Assembly: GCA_937891465.1 (NCBI GenBank)
Contig: CALAHF010000097.1
Span: forward strand, 62,001-126,000
Direction of reading: 5' to 3'
Length of the DNA: 64,000 bases
Source: an uncultured Verrucomicrobiales bacterium
Lineage (GTDB): Bacteria > Verrucomicrobiota > Verrucomicrobiia > Verrucomicrobiales > DEV007
In this document: piece by piece, positions 8,762 to 17,264 of the stretch
Layout of the letters: each line of letters opens with the position of its first letter
Position numbering within the stretch: the first letter of the stretch is position 1
The notes under the pieces: model-generated
What the model saw: the letters and a program-made list of their open reading frames with translations, nothing else
Database searches by the model: none
What the model was told of the DNA's origin: nothing
Made by a program: the position numbers and the translations under genes

Positions 8762-9735
8762 TTCTCACCTGATTGATTTGAAGTTTCTTTTTCACCCTGC
8801 GCATATTTCAAATGAGCCTCGATCTTTTCAATCTGCGCCACGGTCCGGTCAGATGCCACTCGAATCGCAACTTCGTTGGGACCTGACTTCCACGCATCGA
8901 GAGGCACATCGTGGTCGAGCCGCAGCAGTTTCTGTTTCGGATGGGTCTTGTAGATCCCCTTGCCTCCCGAGGCGGGTTGTTTCGCGGGTGAAAAGATCTG
9001 CGAATCCTTCCACTCGGCATCCGTGGCGGAAACAGACAAGACCGTTCCGTTAAAGCGAATCTCGAAAGTCTCCTCAGCAGCAGCTTCAAACATAACAATG
9101 CGCAGGGTCAGCGTCGCCGCTTTGTCGTCGGCGGGCCGGGTATCACTGATGTGCAGCGTGAACTTCACAGATTTATTTTCGGCATTCAGTTGCAGCGGCA
9201 GCGACGGCGAAGACCTTGTCCTTGCCCGCCATTGTCGCCGGATCCCCGATCTCCTGGAAGGCGACTTGATGCGTGAGCGGCGCAACTTCTCCACCCACAC
9301 TCTTCGCCAGCTCCGGCATGACCATGGACCAGTTGAAGGTGACTACACTGTTTGCGCCGCGCTGGAAGTGATTCGCAAACACACCGCGCAAGACTTCTAT
9401 CGACGCATAGCGATAACCGTCCGTCGCATGGTGATCATCAAAGCAGGGCTGAAGCTGCACGTCGTCGCCCACGATGGCACGCACGCCTTCGACATCAACG
9501 TCCATCGATCGCGATCCAAGCGTCAGCACATCCACCAGTTGTTGCTCCGCCCATGCCTGGAGGTCGAACCCGTCCGCCCGACAACCCTCGACAGTCTGCG
9601 GCACACGCGCCGCCAGCAGAAACGGTCGGCTTCTCTGCTGCGCGACCTCCAGTAGCATCGTGCGAACCATGTGCATGAACTCCGTCACATGCTCACGCAT
9701 TTCCCACTGTCGTCCCATCGGAAGACAGGGCACAT
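8758..9735 (-). pseudogene. Decayed exported hydrolase-like gene (5' truncated, frameshifted)
   Basis: Two frames must be joined to read this protein. The upstream frame (about 9735 to 9200) gives VTEFMHMVRTMLLEVAQQ, VDVLTLGSRSMDVDVEGVRA and CFDDHHATDGY, features I associate with uncharacterised planctomycete/verrucomicrobial TIM-barrel glycoside-hydrolase-like proteins. The downstream frame (about 9200 to 8758) gives the C-terminal beta-sandwich from PLQLNAENKSVKFTLHISD onward. Between KDKVFAV and PLPLQ residues seem to be missing and the frame changes, so an internal deletion is likely near 9190-9210. The N-terminus and signal peptide are absent. The family assignment is by resemblance only. 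Confidence 0.65.
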
Positions 9736-9900
9736 GACGAGCGGAGGCGACGGTCTTTAATTCCGAGAAAGTGGAGAGCGATCTCGTGCTCCTATCGCTG
9801 GATGCTGAAGGTCGCCTTTTATCTCGTCTCGACTTGCCCGATGGCACAGATTCCGTGGCCAAACGGAACCCGCTGTCGGCTCGAAAGGACTAAACAGAGA

Positions 9901-9923
9901 GAATCGGGTAGGAACGGGGATTG
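9901..9923. repeat. Right copy of the 23-bp direct repeat (first copy at 5298-5320)
   Basis: Identical to 5298-5320 over 23 bases. On the minus strand it sits at the 3' side of a T-arm-like sequence (stem GCGGG/CCCGT, loop TTCAATC) followed by TCCTACC, as in the 3' end of a tRNA. I could not fold a complete tRNA from the upstream sequence. It may be a tRNA-derived attachment scar or the 3' end of another structured RNA such as a group II intron fragment. Confidence 0.6.
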
Positions 9924-10080
9924 AACCCGCTCCCCCCACACCACCGGCCATGCGGATTTGCCTTCGGCTATGCCGTGTGCGGATGGGTCATGCGGTGGAG
10001 CCGTGAGAAGAGAGAGTTCGTGGATTGATGAAAGGTATGACAAAACCTCCCGATTTTTCATAAACGGTTGATAGTAGATA

Positions 10081-10143
10081 TTTTGCAACGCATTGCGATG
10101 CCTTTGCAACGCGTTGCGGAGCTTTTGCAGAGGATCGCGGACC
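10081..10143. repeat. Three 21-bp tandem units with GCAACGCGTTGC palindromes
   Basis: The units start at 10081, 10102 and 10123. The first two (TTTGCAACGCRTTGCGRWGC) are close and the third has diverged. The second contains the perfect 12-bp palindrome GCAACGCGTTGC. On the minus strand they could encode seven-residue repeats (NALQRHR), but no credible gene surrounds them. Confidence 0.5.
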
Positions 10144-10249
10144 TTTATTTCGCCATTCGAATGTCCGTTGTTGCCACGACTGCGCCTTTCGGAAAAATCT
10201 AATTCCGCTGTGTTGAGTCCGCGATGTTGAGCCCGCTCGCTGATATTTT

Positions 10250-10299
10250 CGATCGAATAGGGTAGGTTCGATGAACAGACCCTATTGGTTCGTTTTTTT
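10250..10299 (+). repeat. Dispersed palindromic element, copy 1 (with T-run)
   Basis: The left arm AATAGGGT, conserved loop GTTCGATGAAC and right arm ACCCTATT form an eight-pair stem with an apical mini-hairpin, followed by TTGGTTCG and seven T residues. In the plus direction this resembles an intrinsic terminator. It lies about 80 bases upstream of an esterase-like gene on the same strand, so it could also act in that gene's leader. Confidence 0.7.
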
Positions 10300-10375
10300 C
10301 TGGATCTGCGACACTGGCGTTCTTGCGGCTCGAAAATCATCGCGGTGACGCGGACGGGTGTTTACCCTTTCATCT

Positions 10376-12385
10376 ATGAAATCTCTGCTTCGTGGCGCTG
10401 CTCTCGCGCTGCTTTTTCCTTTCCAATCCGGCGTCTGTGAGGACGACGCTATTCTTCCGACGACGCTGCCGTCGGGCGGGCCGCCGTCAGAAATGATGGC
10501 GCGATGGCTGAAAGCGGAGGCTTTTGCGGCGCTGGATCGTCGGACGGAAGCGTTGGAGATGGTGAAGTCTCCGGAGGAAATGGAGAAATGGCAGGAGGAG
10601 CGGAAGGCGTTTTTCCTGAAACAAATCGGAGGGCTGCCGGAGCGGACGCCGCTGAATGCGAAGGTGACGGGCACGATGGAGGGCGATGGGTATCGGGTGG
10701 AGAAGTTGTATTTTGAATCGCAGCCGGGGCTGCATGTCACGGCGAATTTGTACCTGCCGCTGGGCAAGGGACCGTTCCCGGCGGTGATTCATCCCACGGG
10801 GCATAGTAATACGGGGAAAGGGCGGGATTTATACCAGATGGCGTCGATAACGATCGCGCGCGGTGGCTGCGCGGCGCTGTGTTACGATCCGATTGCGCAG
10901 GGGGAGCGTCAGCAAATCCCGGGGCCGGAGGGGAAGCTTTTCGCAAGCACGTCTCAGCATTCGCTGATTAATCAAGGGCTGGTTTTGCTAGGGAGTAACA
11001 CGTCGCGGATCATGATCTGGGATGGGATGCGGGCGATCGATTATCTGCAGAGCCGACCGGACATCATGAAGGGTAAGATCGGGTGCACGGGAATTTCCGG
11101 CGGGGGAACGAATACGAGTTATCTGATGGCGCTGGATGATCGGATTGTGGCGGCTGCGCCGGGGTGTTATCTGACGGGGTTTCGGAGTTTGCTGTCGACG
11201 CTGGGGCCGCAGGACGCGGAACAGAATGTGCACGGGCAGATCGGGTTCGGGATGGATCAGGCGGACTATGTGCTGATGCGTTTGCCGAAGCCGACGCTGA
11301 TCATGGCGGCGACGGAGGATTATTTCGGGATTGAGGGGGCGTGGGATCTTTTCCGCCAGGGGAAACGGTTTGCGACGCGACAGGGTTTTCCGGAACGGGT
11401 GAACCTGGTGGAGCCGGATACGGAACACGGGTTCCCGCCGGAGATGCGACTTGCGGCGGCGAACTGGATGCGTCGCTGGCTTCTGGATCTGGATGAGCCG
11501 ATCCGGGAGGAGGGCGAATTGAACCCGCTCGCTCCTGAGGAAATGTTTGCGACGCCGAACGGAAAGGTTCTCGATTTGGAAGGGGCGCGCTCGGCTTTTG
11601 AAATCACGCAAGCGTGGTGTGAGACGTTTGAGGCTTCCCGAAAAGAAAATGCGAAGCCGGCAAATCGCGAGGGACTTCTTAAGAAAGTGCGGGCGCTGAT
11701 CGGGGCGCGGGAGTTGGAGGATTTGCCGGATATAGCAGGCGAGGAGCTGGGGGATGATCAATTTATCCTCGAATCGGAGCCGGGGATTTCGTTGCCGGTT
11801 CATCTCGTTCGGAATTCGAAAACGGAATACACAATTTACCTAAACGGCGCGGGAAGTGCGGCAGCGATCGCGGCGGGTGATGTCGAAGCGCTCGCGGAAG
11901 ACACGGGGAATTCGGTAATGGCGGTTGATCTTCGCGGGCTGGGTGAAACGAGTGTTGCCGGCAAGCCATCGGGTTTTGATAAGGCTTTCGGCCGGGATTG
12001 GAAGGATACATCGACGGCCAGCCTGCTGGGGAAATCGTATGTCGGAATGCGGACGGAGGATATCTGGCAAGTGGTGCGGGCGCTTCGTGCCAAGACGGGG
12101 ACTGATGATCTGAAGGTGAACGTCGTTGCGATTCGTGAAGCGGCGATTCCGGCGCTGCATGCGGTGGCTCTGGAACCGGATTTATTTGGTACGGTGAGGA
12201 TTTCTCACGCCATTGATTCGTGGAAGGATGTGGTGAATACGCGGCAGGTCAGGAATCAGCAACCGAACTTGGTGTTCGGTGCGCTGCGCGACTACGATCT
12301 CCCAATGCTGCGTGAAGTGATCGGCAAGGAGCGGCTGACGGTCGAGAATCCTGTCGGCGCGGACTGGATGCCTGTTGCGAACTAA
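10376..12385 (+). CDS. Exported acetyl-xylan-esterase-like alpha/beta hydrolase
   Basis: A 669-residue protein with a signal peptide (MKSLLRGAALALLFPFQSG) and a catalytic alpha/beta-hydrolase domain at about residues 50-370. It shows HPTGHSN, a nucleophile elbow GCTGISGGGTN (GxSxG), an acidic residue in MAATEDYFG and a His in PDTEHGFPP, giving a complete Ser-Asp-His set. The C-terminal 300 residues form a second, weaker hydrolase-like domain. The ATG at 10376 gives a cleaner signal peptide than the in-frame ATG at 10358. A PIG-L deacetylase gene follows after ten bases, so the pair probably removes acyl groups from carbohydrates. The coding strand is noticeably richer in ggg, gcg and acg codons than most neighbours. 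Confidence 0.8.
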   Translation: MKSLLRGAALALLFPFQSGVCEDDAILPTTLPSGGPPSEMMARWLKAEAFAALDRRTEALEMVKSPEEMEKWQEERKAFFLKQIGGLPERTPLNAKVTGTMEGDGYRVEKLYFESQPGLHVTANLYLPLGKGPFPAVIHPTGHSNTGKGRDLYQMASITIARGGCAALCYDPIAQGERQQIPGPEGKLFASTSQHSLINQGLVLLGSNTSRIMIWDGMRAIDYLQSRPDIMKGKIGCTGISGGGTNTSYLMALDDRIVAAAPGCYLTGFRSLLSTLGPQDAEQNVHGQIGFGMDQADYVLMRLPKPTLIMAATEDYFGIEGAWDLFRQGKRFATRQGFPERVNLVEPDTEHGFPPEMRLAAANWMRRWLLDLDEPIREEGELNPLAPEEMFATPNGKVLDLEGARSAFEITQAWCETFEASRKENAKPANREGLLKKVRALIGARELEDLPDIAGEELGDDQFILESEPGISLPVHLVRNSKTEYTIYLNGAGSAAAIAAGDVEALAEDTGNSVMAVDLRGLGETSVAGKPSGFDKAFGRDWKDTSTASLLGKSYVGMRTEDIWQVVRALRAKTGTDDLKVNVVAIREAAIPALHAVALEPDLFGTVRISHAIDSWKDVVNTRQVRNQQPNLVFGALRDYDLPMLREVIGKERLTVENPVGADWMPVAN

Positions 12386-12395
12386 TTTGATTCTT

Positions 12396-13223
12396 ATGAC
12401 AGATGAAACACCGCTCCGGCTGCTGTTGATTGTGGCCCACCCCGACGATGCTGAGGCCCGATGCGGTGGGCTGATGACTCGCTACCGGAAAGCGGGGCAC
12501 GCCGTGAAATGGATCTCGATGACGAATGGCGACGCCGGTCATCACAAGATAAAGGGGGCTGAGCTGGCAGCGATTCGGAAAACGGAATCGGAAAACGCGG
12601 TGGCGGTGATCGGGGCGGAATGCGAGATCTGGGATACGCCTGATGGCCACCTCGAGCCGTCTCTGGAGCTTCGCTGGGGGGTCATTCGCGCGATACGTGC
12701 TTTCCAACCGGACTTGGTCGTGACGCATCGAACGTGTGATTATCATCCTGATCATCGTGCAGTTGGTCAGCTGGTGCAGGACGCTTCGTTTTCGGTGACG
12801 GTTCCTGCGCTGGTGCCGGATACTCCCGCGTTAGAAAAAGATCCGGTGATCGCATCCATGGCCGATCTTTTTACGCGGCCAAATCGATTGCGGTCTGACA
12901 TTATCCACAATGTTGATCCTTACACCGACACGATAATCGATTTGTTTTCCTGCCATGCGTCACAGGTGTTTGAATGGCTGCCGCACAATATGGGAATCAC
13001 CGATCCGGTTCCTGACGGCGCGGATGAGCGTCATGCCTGGATGCGGAAGCATTTCATGACGCGGCTTTACGAAAAAGTCGCGGATGCTTATCGCGCCGAG
13101 CTCATTGCTGAATATGGAGAAGCTGCGGGAAGCAAGGTCCAGCTAGCGGAGGTGTATGAGATCAGTGAATATGCTCGGCCGCTCGATGACGAGTTGAAGC
13201 GGCGGCTTTTTGATCTTGCGTGA
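12396..13223 (+). CDS. PIG-L/LmbE family N-acetylglucosaminyl deacetylase-like protein
   Basis: A 275-residue cytoplasmic protein with the metal-binding motif AHPDDAE near the N-terminus and HPDHRA at about residue 120, both diagnostic of the zinc-dependent LmbE/PIG-L fold. Relatives deacetylate GlcNAc-containing substrates such as N,N'-diacetylchitobiose or thiol precursors. The start giving MTDETPLRLLLIVAHPDD is used because the upstream ATG would overlap the preceding gene. It follows that gene by ten bases on the same strand and is probably in the same operon. Confidence 0.88.
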   Translation: MTDETPLRLLLIVAHPDDAEARCGGLMTRYRKAGHAVKWISMTNGDAGHHKIKGAELAAIRKTESENAVAVIGAECEIWDTPDGHLEPSLELRWGVIRAIRAFQPDLVVTHRTCDYHPDHRAVGQLVQDASFSVTVPALVPDTPALEKDPVIASMADLFTRPNRLRSDIIHNVDPYTDTIIDLFSCHASQVFEWLPHNMGITDPVPDGADERHAWMRKHFMTRLYEKVADAYRAELIAEYGEAAGSKVQLAEVYEISEYARPLDDELKRRLFDLA

Positions 13224-13720
13224 CGAGTGATCGGGGTTTGCGAAAGGAGTATCGCAGAAGAGATGATTGATTGCCGTCAGGGTTCCGCCGTTCGACTCTC
13301 CACGGAGGTTGGAATATAACCATAGAAAACCATCGCTACCGCGGCGTGGATACGGACATCTACTTCCGCGACCACAGGACAACACCGATGATGGCGAGAG
13401 AAATGAGAACAAGAATAATCCGACCGGATTTGCTCTTCGTTGCATTGCAAATGAGTCAAAGCATGATGACTAAAATCTGCCCCTTTCCGGATTTAGCAAG
13501 CCTTCATCAAGATCCGCTGCTCGTGACGTTCAAGAGGATTGAATTTCTATTTCTCGGGTTTCTATCAGCTCGTCGGTCCGGCTGAAATTGAGGGGTGCCA
13601 TTTCATCTCGGCGTTGATGCCCCGGGGTTTCGGGCTGGGTAACGAACATCCCAAATCCCTACCCCATAACGCGTGCACGGGAACACCGCGATACGATCCG
13701 TCTGGTTTCAATCTGTGTCC
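13224..13720. other. Intergenic region with a duplicated 40-bp fragment
   Basis: No gene is supported. The right part carries the fragment related to 5531-5570. A minus-strand frame near 13372-13440 reads RIILVLISLAIIGVVLW, like a membrane segment, but it has no start codon before an upstream stop, so it is at most a remnant. Confidence 0.45.
13561..13600 (+). repeat. 40-bp segment shared with 5531-5570
   Basis: About 33 of 40 bases agree with the first copy, which lies next to the MITE-like element 8 kb away. Local similarity (TTCAAGAGG against TTCAAGGAGG) also appears upstream of both. The shared frame YQ-VGPAEI suggests both derive from one coding sequence. Confidence 0.5.
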
Positions 13721-14572
13721 TTAGCTCGCCAGCTCCTCCCATACAGTTCGCACTTCTGCCATCGCAGCGGGAATATCATCAGGCACTTTGCCTTCCTCGA
13801 CCAGAGTCCAGCCGTTGAAGCCCGTCTCTTTCAAAAGCGCAAAAAACTCGGCCCACGGATACTTTTCCTCGTGTCGCAAGTCGTGAATATGAATTGTCGA
13901 AACGCGATCTTTCAACGCCAGGTAATTCTTCCGCAGGCCATCGCCCTCGAGATCAGCCGGGTTACAATTCCAGCAAACCTTCGAGTTGGGATGCTCGGAA
14001 TGTTTGAAGATGGTGATTATGTTCGGAATTTCCTTAGTCCCCTTCCCGTGAACTTCTGTGCGGATCTCAACCCCGTGATCGGCCCCGAACGCAGCGACTT
14101 CGTCGAGCGATTTCCCAATCTGCTCGAGCGTTTTTTCGACAGGCACGTCTTTGGGCAATCCATTCGGACGCACCTTGATTCCCGTGCCACCAATATCTTT
14201 GCAGAGCAAAATGAACGCCTTGGTCTCTTCGATGTTCTTTTTTAAGACGGCGGGATCAGCGGAATGATATTCGCAAGCCGTGCCCGGCCCCACGCATTCA
14301 ACCGGCGAATCAGCGAACATCCTGGCGACTTCTTTTCGCTGCTCAGCCGACAAGTTTGGTTCGACTTTGTGTGCGTGCGTCGAACGCAACTCGATGCCGG
14401 AGAACTTCGCTTTTTCGCATTGCTTTAGGAGCTCGGGAAGTTCCAATCCCTTGCCCCAGTTGTAGGTCACAAGCCCCAGCTTCATCCCGGAGAACTCAGC
14501 GGCTTGAAAATTCGGAGCCGCCGCAAACGCGAGCCCTCCTGCTACGGTTTGGAAAAAAGATCGACGTTTCAT
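13721..14572 (-). CDS. Tat-exported sugar phosphate isomerase/epimerase-like TIM barrel
   Basis: A 283-residue protein starting MKRRSFFQTVAGG, a twin-arginine signal. A xylose-isomerase-like TIM barrel follows (AP endonuclease family 2 fold) with GLVTYNWGKG, FSGIELRSTHAH, EVHGKG and STIHIHDLRHEE, the last pair supplying likely metal ligands. Export makes a periplasmic role in sugar conversion more likely than central metabolism. It is convergent with the deacetylase gene and divergent from the lactonase gene. The substrate is unknown. Confidence 0.82.
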   Translation of the reverse strand: MKRRSFFQTVAGGLAFAAAPNFQAAEFSGMKLGLVTYNWGKGLELPELLKQCEKAKFSGIELRSTHAHKVEPNLSAEQRKEVARMFADSPVECVGPGTACEYHSADPAVLKKNIEETKAFILLCKDIGGTGIKVRPNGLPKDVPVEKTLEQIGKSLDEVAAFGADHGVEIRTEVHGKGTKEIPNIITIFKHSEHPNSKVCWNCNPADLEGDGLRKNYLALKDRVSTIHIHDLRHEEKYPWAEFFALLKETGFNGWTLVEEGKVPDDIPAAMAEVRTVWEELAS

Positions 14573-14682
14573 TCATCAAAAATATAAGTTCACGTCCGCA
14601 AGAGCAATCCGATAGATTGGCGCAAAGCGGATTTTCAAGCGCTCGACTTTGTCGTGGACCAATGATGAAATACGTTCCAGAA

Positions 14683-15816
14683 ATGAAGCCTTTCACCAAA
14701 ATTTTCGCCGCCCTTCTTGTATTGATGACTGCCCTTTCGATTGCCAAAGCAGACGATCCTCTCGTTTTCGTATCCGCCTTCAAATCGAGAGAGGAAGGAG
14801 CCATTCATGCCTACACGTTCGATTCTGAAAGCGGCACCCTCACCCTGGCGCATCGAACCACGGATGTTGAAAACCCGTTTTTCATGACGCTCTCTGATGA
14901 CGGCAATTTTCTCTACGCGATTCACGCCCTCGCTTTTGGCGGCGAGGAAAACGAGGGAGTCGCCGCCTACAAAGTCGAAGGACGCAGCGGAAAATTAAGC
15001 CTCCTAAATCGTCAATCGTCGAAAGGAACCGCTTCATGTTATCTCGATATCGATTCGACCGGCAACGCCGTGGTGGTCGCCAATTATTCAACCGGCGATG
15101 TTGCTTCCTATTCGATCGCGGAAGGCGGCAAGCTGAGCAAACCCGTTTCGTATTTCAAACACGAGGGCTCCAGCGTCGATCCCAAGCGCCAGAAAAGCCC
15201 CAACGCTCACAGCATCGTCGTAAGTCCCGACAACAAATACGTTTTTGCCGCTGACCTTGGAATTGACAAGGTGATGATTTATAAACTCGGCGCGGAGAAA
15301 GCAACGCTAACGCCGAACGACCCCGCTTTTGCTAAACTCCCGCCGGGGTCAGGCCCTCGCCATTCCACGTTTCATCCAAACGGAAAGTTCTTCTACGTCA
15401 TCAACGAAATGACGAACACCGTTTCTGTTTTCGGATACGATTCAGCAACCGGTTCCCTCACTGACCTGCAAATCATCTCGACCCTGCCCGAAGGGTCTGA
15501 AGTGCGAACCCACACGGCTGATCTCAAAATCACACCCGATGGGAAATTTCTCTACGGCACAAATCGAGGTCACGACAGCATCGCGAGCTACCGGATTGGC
15601 GATGACGGGAAACTAACGCTGCTCAACATTCAACCCAGCCTGGGGAAAGGCCCACAAAATCTTGCGATCCTGCCCGATGGAAAGCACCTGCTATGCGCCA
15701 ACATGCCGGGCAACAACGTCGTCGTTTTCAAAATCGATCCTGAAACTGGAGAGCTAAGCGCAATCGGCGACCCGATCGAAATCCCGATGCCCGCCTGTAT
15801 CATGATCAAGCCGTGA
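14683..15816 (+). CDS. Exported lactonase-type seven-bladed propeller (6-phosphogluconolactonase-like)
   Basis: A 377-residue protein with signal peptide MKPFTKIFAALLVLMTALSI followed by a lactonase (Pgl-type) beta-propeller. The repeats contain GTLTLAHR, NPFFMTLSDDGNFLYA, GPRHSTFHPNGKFFYVINE, LKITPDGKFLYGTNRG and GKGPQNLAILPDGKHL, the last three highly typical of the family. Two further in-frame ATGs lie just upstream (14662 and 14665). The one chosen gives the most standard signal peptide. Because it is exported, it is unlikely to serve the cytoplasmic pentose phosphate pathway and may act on external lactones. Confidence 0.82.
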   Translation: MKPFTKIFAALLVLMTALSIAKADDPLVFVSAFKSREEGAIHAYTFDSESGTLTLAHRTTDVENPFFMTLSDDGNFLYAIHALAFGGEENEGVAAYKVEGRSGKLSLLNRQSSKGTASCYLDIDSTGNAVVVANYSTGDVASYSIAEGGKLSKPVSYFKHEGSSVDPKRQKSPNAHSIVVSPDNKYVFAADLGIDKVMIYKLGAEKATLTPNDPAFAKLPPGSGPRHSTFHPNGKFFYVINEMTNTVSVFGYDSATGSLTDLQIISTLPEGSEVRTHTADLKITPDGKFLYGTNRGHDSIASYRIGDDGKLTLLNIQPSLGKGPQNLAILPDGKHLLCANMPGNNVVVFKIDPETGELSAIGDPIEIPMPACIMIKP

Positions 15817-15825
15817 GAGGCCCGA

Positions 15826-17253
15826 CTACGAAATGATTTCCTGGATGACCTTGCCAGCCACATCGGTGAGTCGGAAGTCGCGGCCGTTGAAGCGGTAGGT
15901 CAGCTTCTCGTGATTGAGTCCGAAAAGGTGTAGCACCGTGGCGTGGATATCATGAACGCTAGTCCGGTTTTCAACCGCCTTGTAGCCGAATTCATCGGAC
16001 GCGCCGTAGTGGACGCCGCCCTTGATTCCCCCGCCGGCCATCCAGGTGGTGTAGGCGTGAGGATTATGATCCCTGCCTTTGCCTCCCTGCGAATCGGAAG
16101 TCCGACCGAACTCGCCGCCCCAGATTACGAGGGTTGAGTCAAGCAAGCCGCGCGATTTCAGATCATCCAACAAAGCGCCGACTGGCTGATCCATGCTGGC
16201 GGCGCAGGCGGTGTGGTTTGCCTTAATATCACTGTGGCCATCCCATGGAACGTCAGCAACTCCGCCTCCAGGTGTGCTGGTTGAACTCGCAAACACCTGA
16301 ACGAAACGCACTCCGCTCTCAACGAGACGTCTCGCAGTGAGACATTGCTTTCCGTAGTCTTTCGATTCTTTTCGATCGAGGCCGTACATCTTTCGAACCG
16401 ATTCTGGTTCTGCTGTGACATCGAAGACTTCGGGAGCGGCGGTTTGCATTCGGTAGGCCAGTTCGAAGGATTCGAGGCGCGCGGAGAGATCGCGGTCGAG
16501 CGGGCGTTCCTCGGCGTGATGTTGATTCGTCTGGCGCAGAGCGTCGAGAAGAGATCTCTGCTGCTTGTCATCAAATTGGGCGTGACGCGCGAGGTTGTCG
16601 ATCGGTTTCGGTTTGCGCGGGTCGAGGGAGGTCGCCTGGTAAACTGAAGGTAAAAATCCGGAGGACCAAATCGGATCGCCGCCCCGGGGTTTCGTCCCGT
16701 GCATCACCACGTAGGCCGGCAGGTTGCCGTTTTCACTTCCTAGGCCATAGGTCAGCCAGCTGCCGATGCTGGGATGGCCCTGCCGGATCATTCCCGAATT
16801 GGCTTCGAGCATCGCAGGAGTGTGGTTGTTCGATTTCGAATAACACGAGTAGATAAAGGCCATGTCATCAACGTGACGGGCCATGTTCGGTAAAATTTCC
16901 GATACCCAGGATCCTGACTCACCATGCTGCTTGAAGACAAATGGGGAACCGAGGCATTTTCCCGAGGTCGTAAAAAAACCGGTTTTCGGATCGGCCCCTT
17001 CGAGCGTTTCTCCGTTCCGCTTTTGCAGCACCGGCTTGTAGTCAAAGGTATCGACTTGCGATGGACTTCCTGTTTGGTGGAGCCAGATCACCGACTTTGC
17101 CTTGGGAAGGAATTCGGGAACCCCACTCGAGAGCGGATTTTCAGACGCGATTACTCCTTCCTGATGGAGCAGGCTGGTCAGCGCGAGCGAGCCGCAGCCG
17201 AGACCGGCTTTCTCAAGAAAATTGCGGCGGGATTGGAATAATCGTTCAGACAT
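15826..17253 (-). CDS. DUF1501 protein, Tat-exported (sulfatase-fold)
   Basis: A 475-residue protein with twin-arginine signal SRRNFLEKAG at residues 8-17 and the full DUF1501 pattern: KSVIWLHQTGSPSQVDTFD, a GKCLGSPF segment, LTARRLVESGVRFVQVF, DLKSRGLLDSTLVIWGGEFG and GRDHNPHAYTTWMAGGG. DUF1501 proteins are related to alkaline-phosphatase/sulfatase folds and are almost always encoded with a planctomycete cytochrome/DUF1549/DUF1553 protein. That is the case here, with an 11-base gap. The biochemical role of the pair is not established. Confidence 0.92.
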   Translation of the reverse strand: MSERLFQSRRNFLEKAGLGCGSLALTSLLHQEGVIASENPLSSGVPEFLPKAKSVIWLHQTGSPSQVDTFDYKPVLQKRNGETLEGADPKTGFFTTSGKCLGSPFVFKQHGESGSWVSEILPNMARHVDDMAFIYSCYSKSNNHTPAMLEANSGMIRQGHPSIGSWLTYGLGSENGNLPAYVVMHGTKPRGGDPIWSSGFLPSVYQATSLDPRKPKPIDNLARHAQFDDKQQRSLLDALRQTNQHHAEERPLDRDLSARLESFELAYRMQTAAPEVFDVTAEPESVRKMYGLDRKESKDYGKQCLTARRLVESGVRFVQVFASSTSTPGGGVADVPWDGHSDIKANHTACAASMDQPVGALLDDLKSRGLLDSTLVIWGGEFGRTSDSQGGKGRDHNPHAYTTWMAGGGIKGGVHYGASDEFGYKAVENRTSVHDIHATVLHLFGLNHEKLTYRFNGRDFRLTDVAGKVIQEIIS

Positions 17254-17264
17254 TTTTTGAGGGG

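Larger units (their letters stand above)
9736..10375. other. Non-coding scar region between the decayed hydrolase and the next operon
   Basis: There is no intact gene. In order it holds sequence beyond the break of the decayed hydrolase, the right 23-bp direct repeat with its tRNA T-arm-like surroundings (GCGGGTTCAATCCCCGT on the minus strand), a three-unit 21-bp tandem repeat, and one copy of the dispersed palindrome. Stretches of open minus-strand frame here read through repeats and are not credible genes. Confidence 0.55.

Noticed and set aside
9880-10020. Complete tRNA or group II intron end on the minus strand
   Set aside because: The T-arm-like part is convincing, but no matching 5' acceptor, anticodon arm or canonical domain V could be folded by eye, so only a repeat is reported.
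13673-14245. 190-codon plus-strand frame opposite the TIM-barrel gene
   Set aside because: The minus strand has a Tat signal and metal-binding motifs of the isomerase family; the plus frame has no recognisable features.
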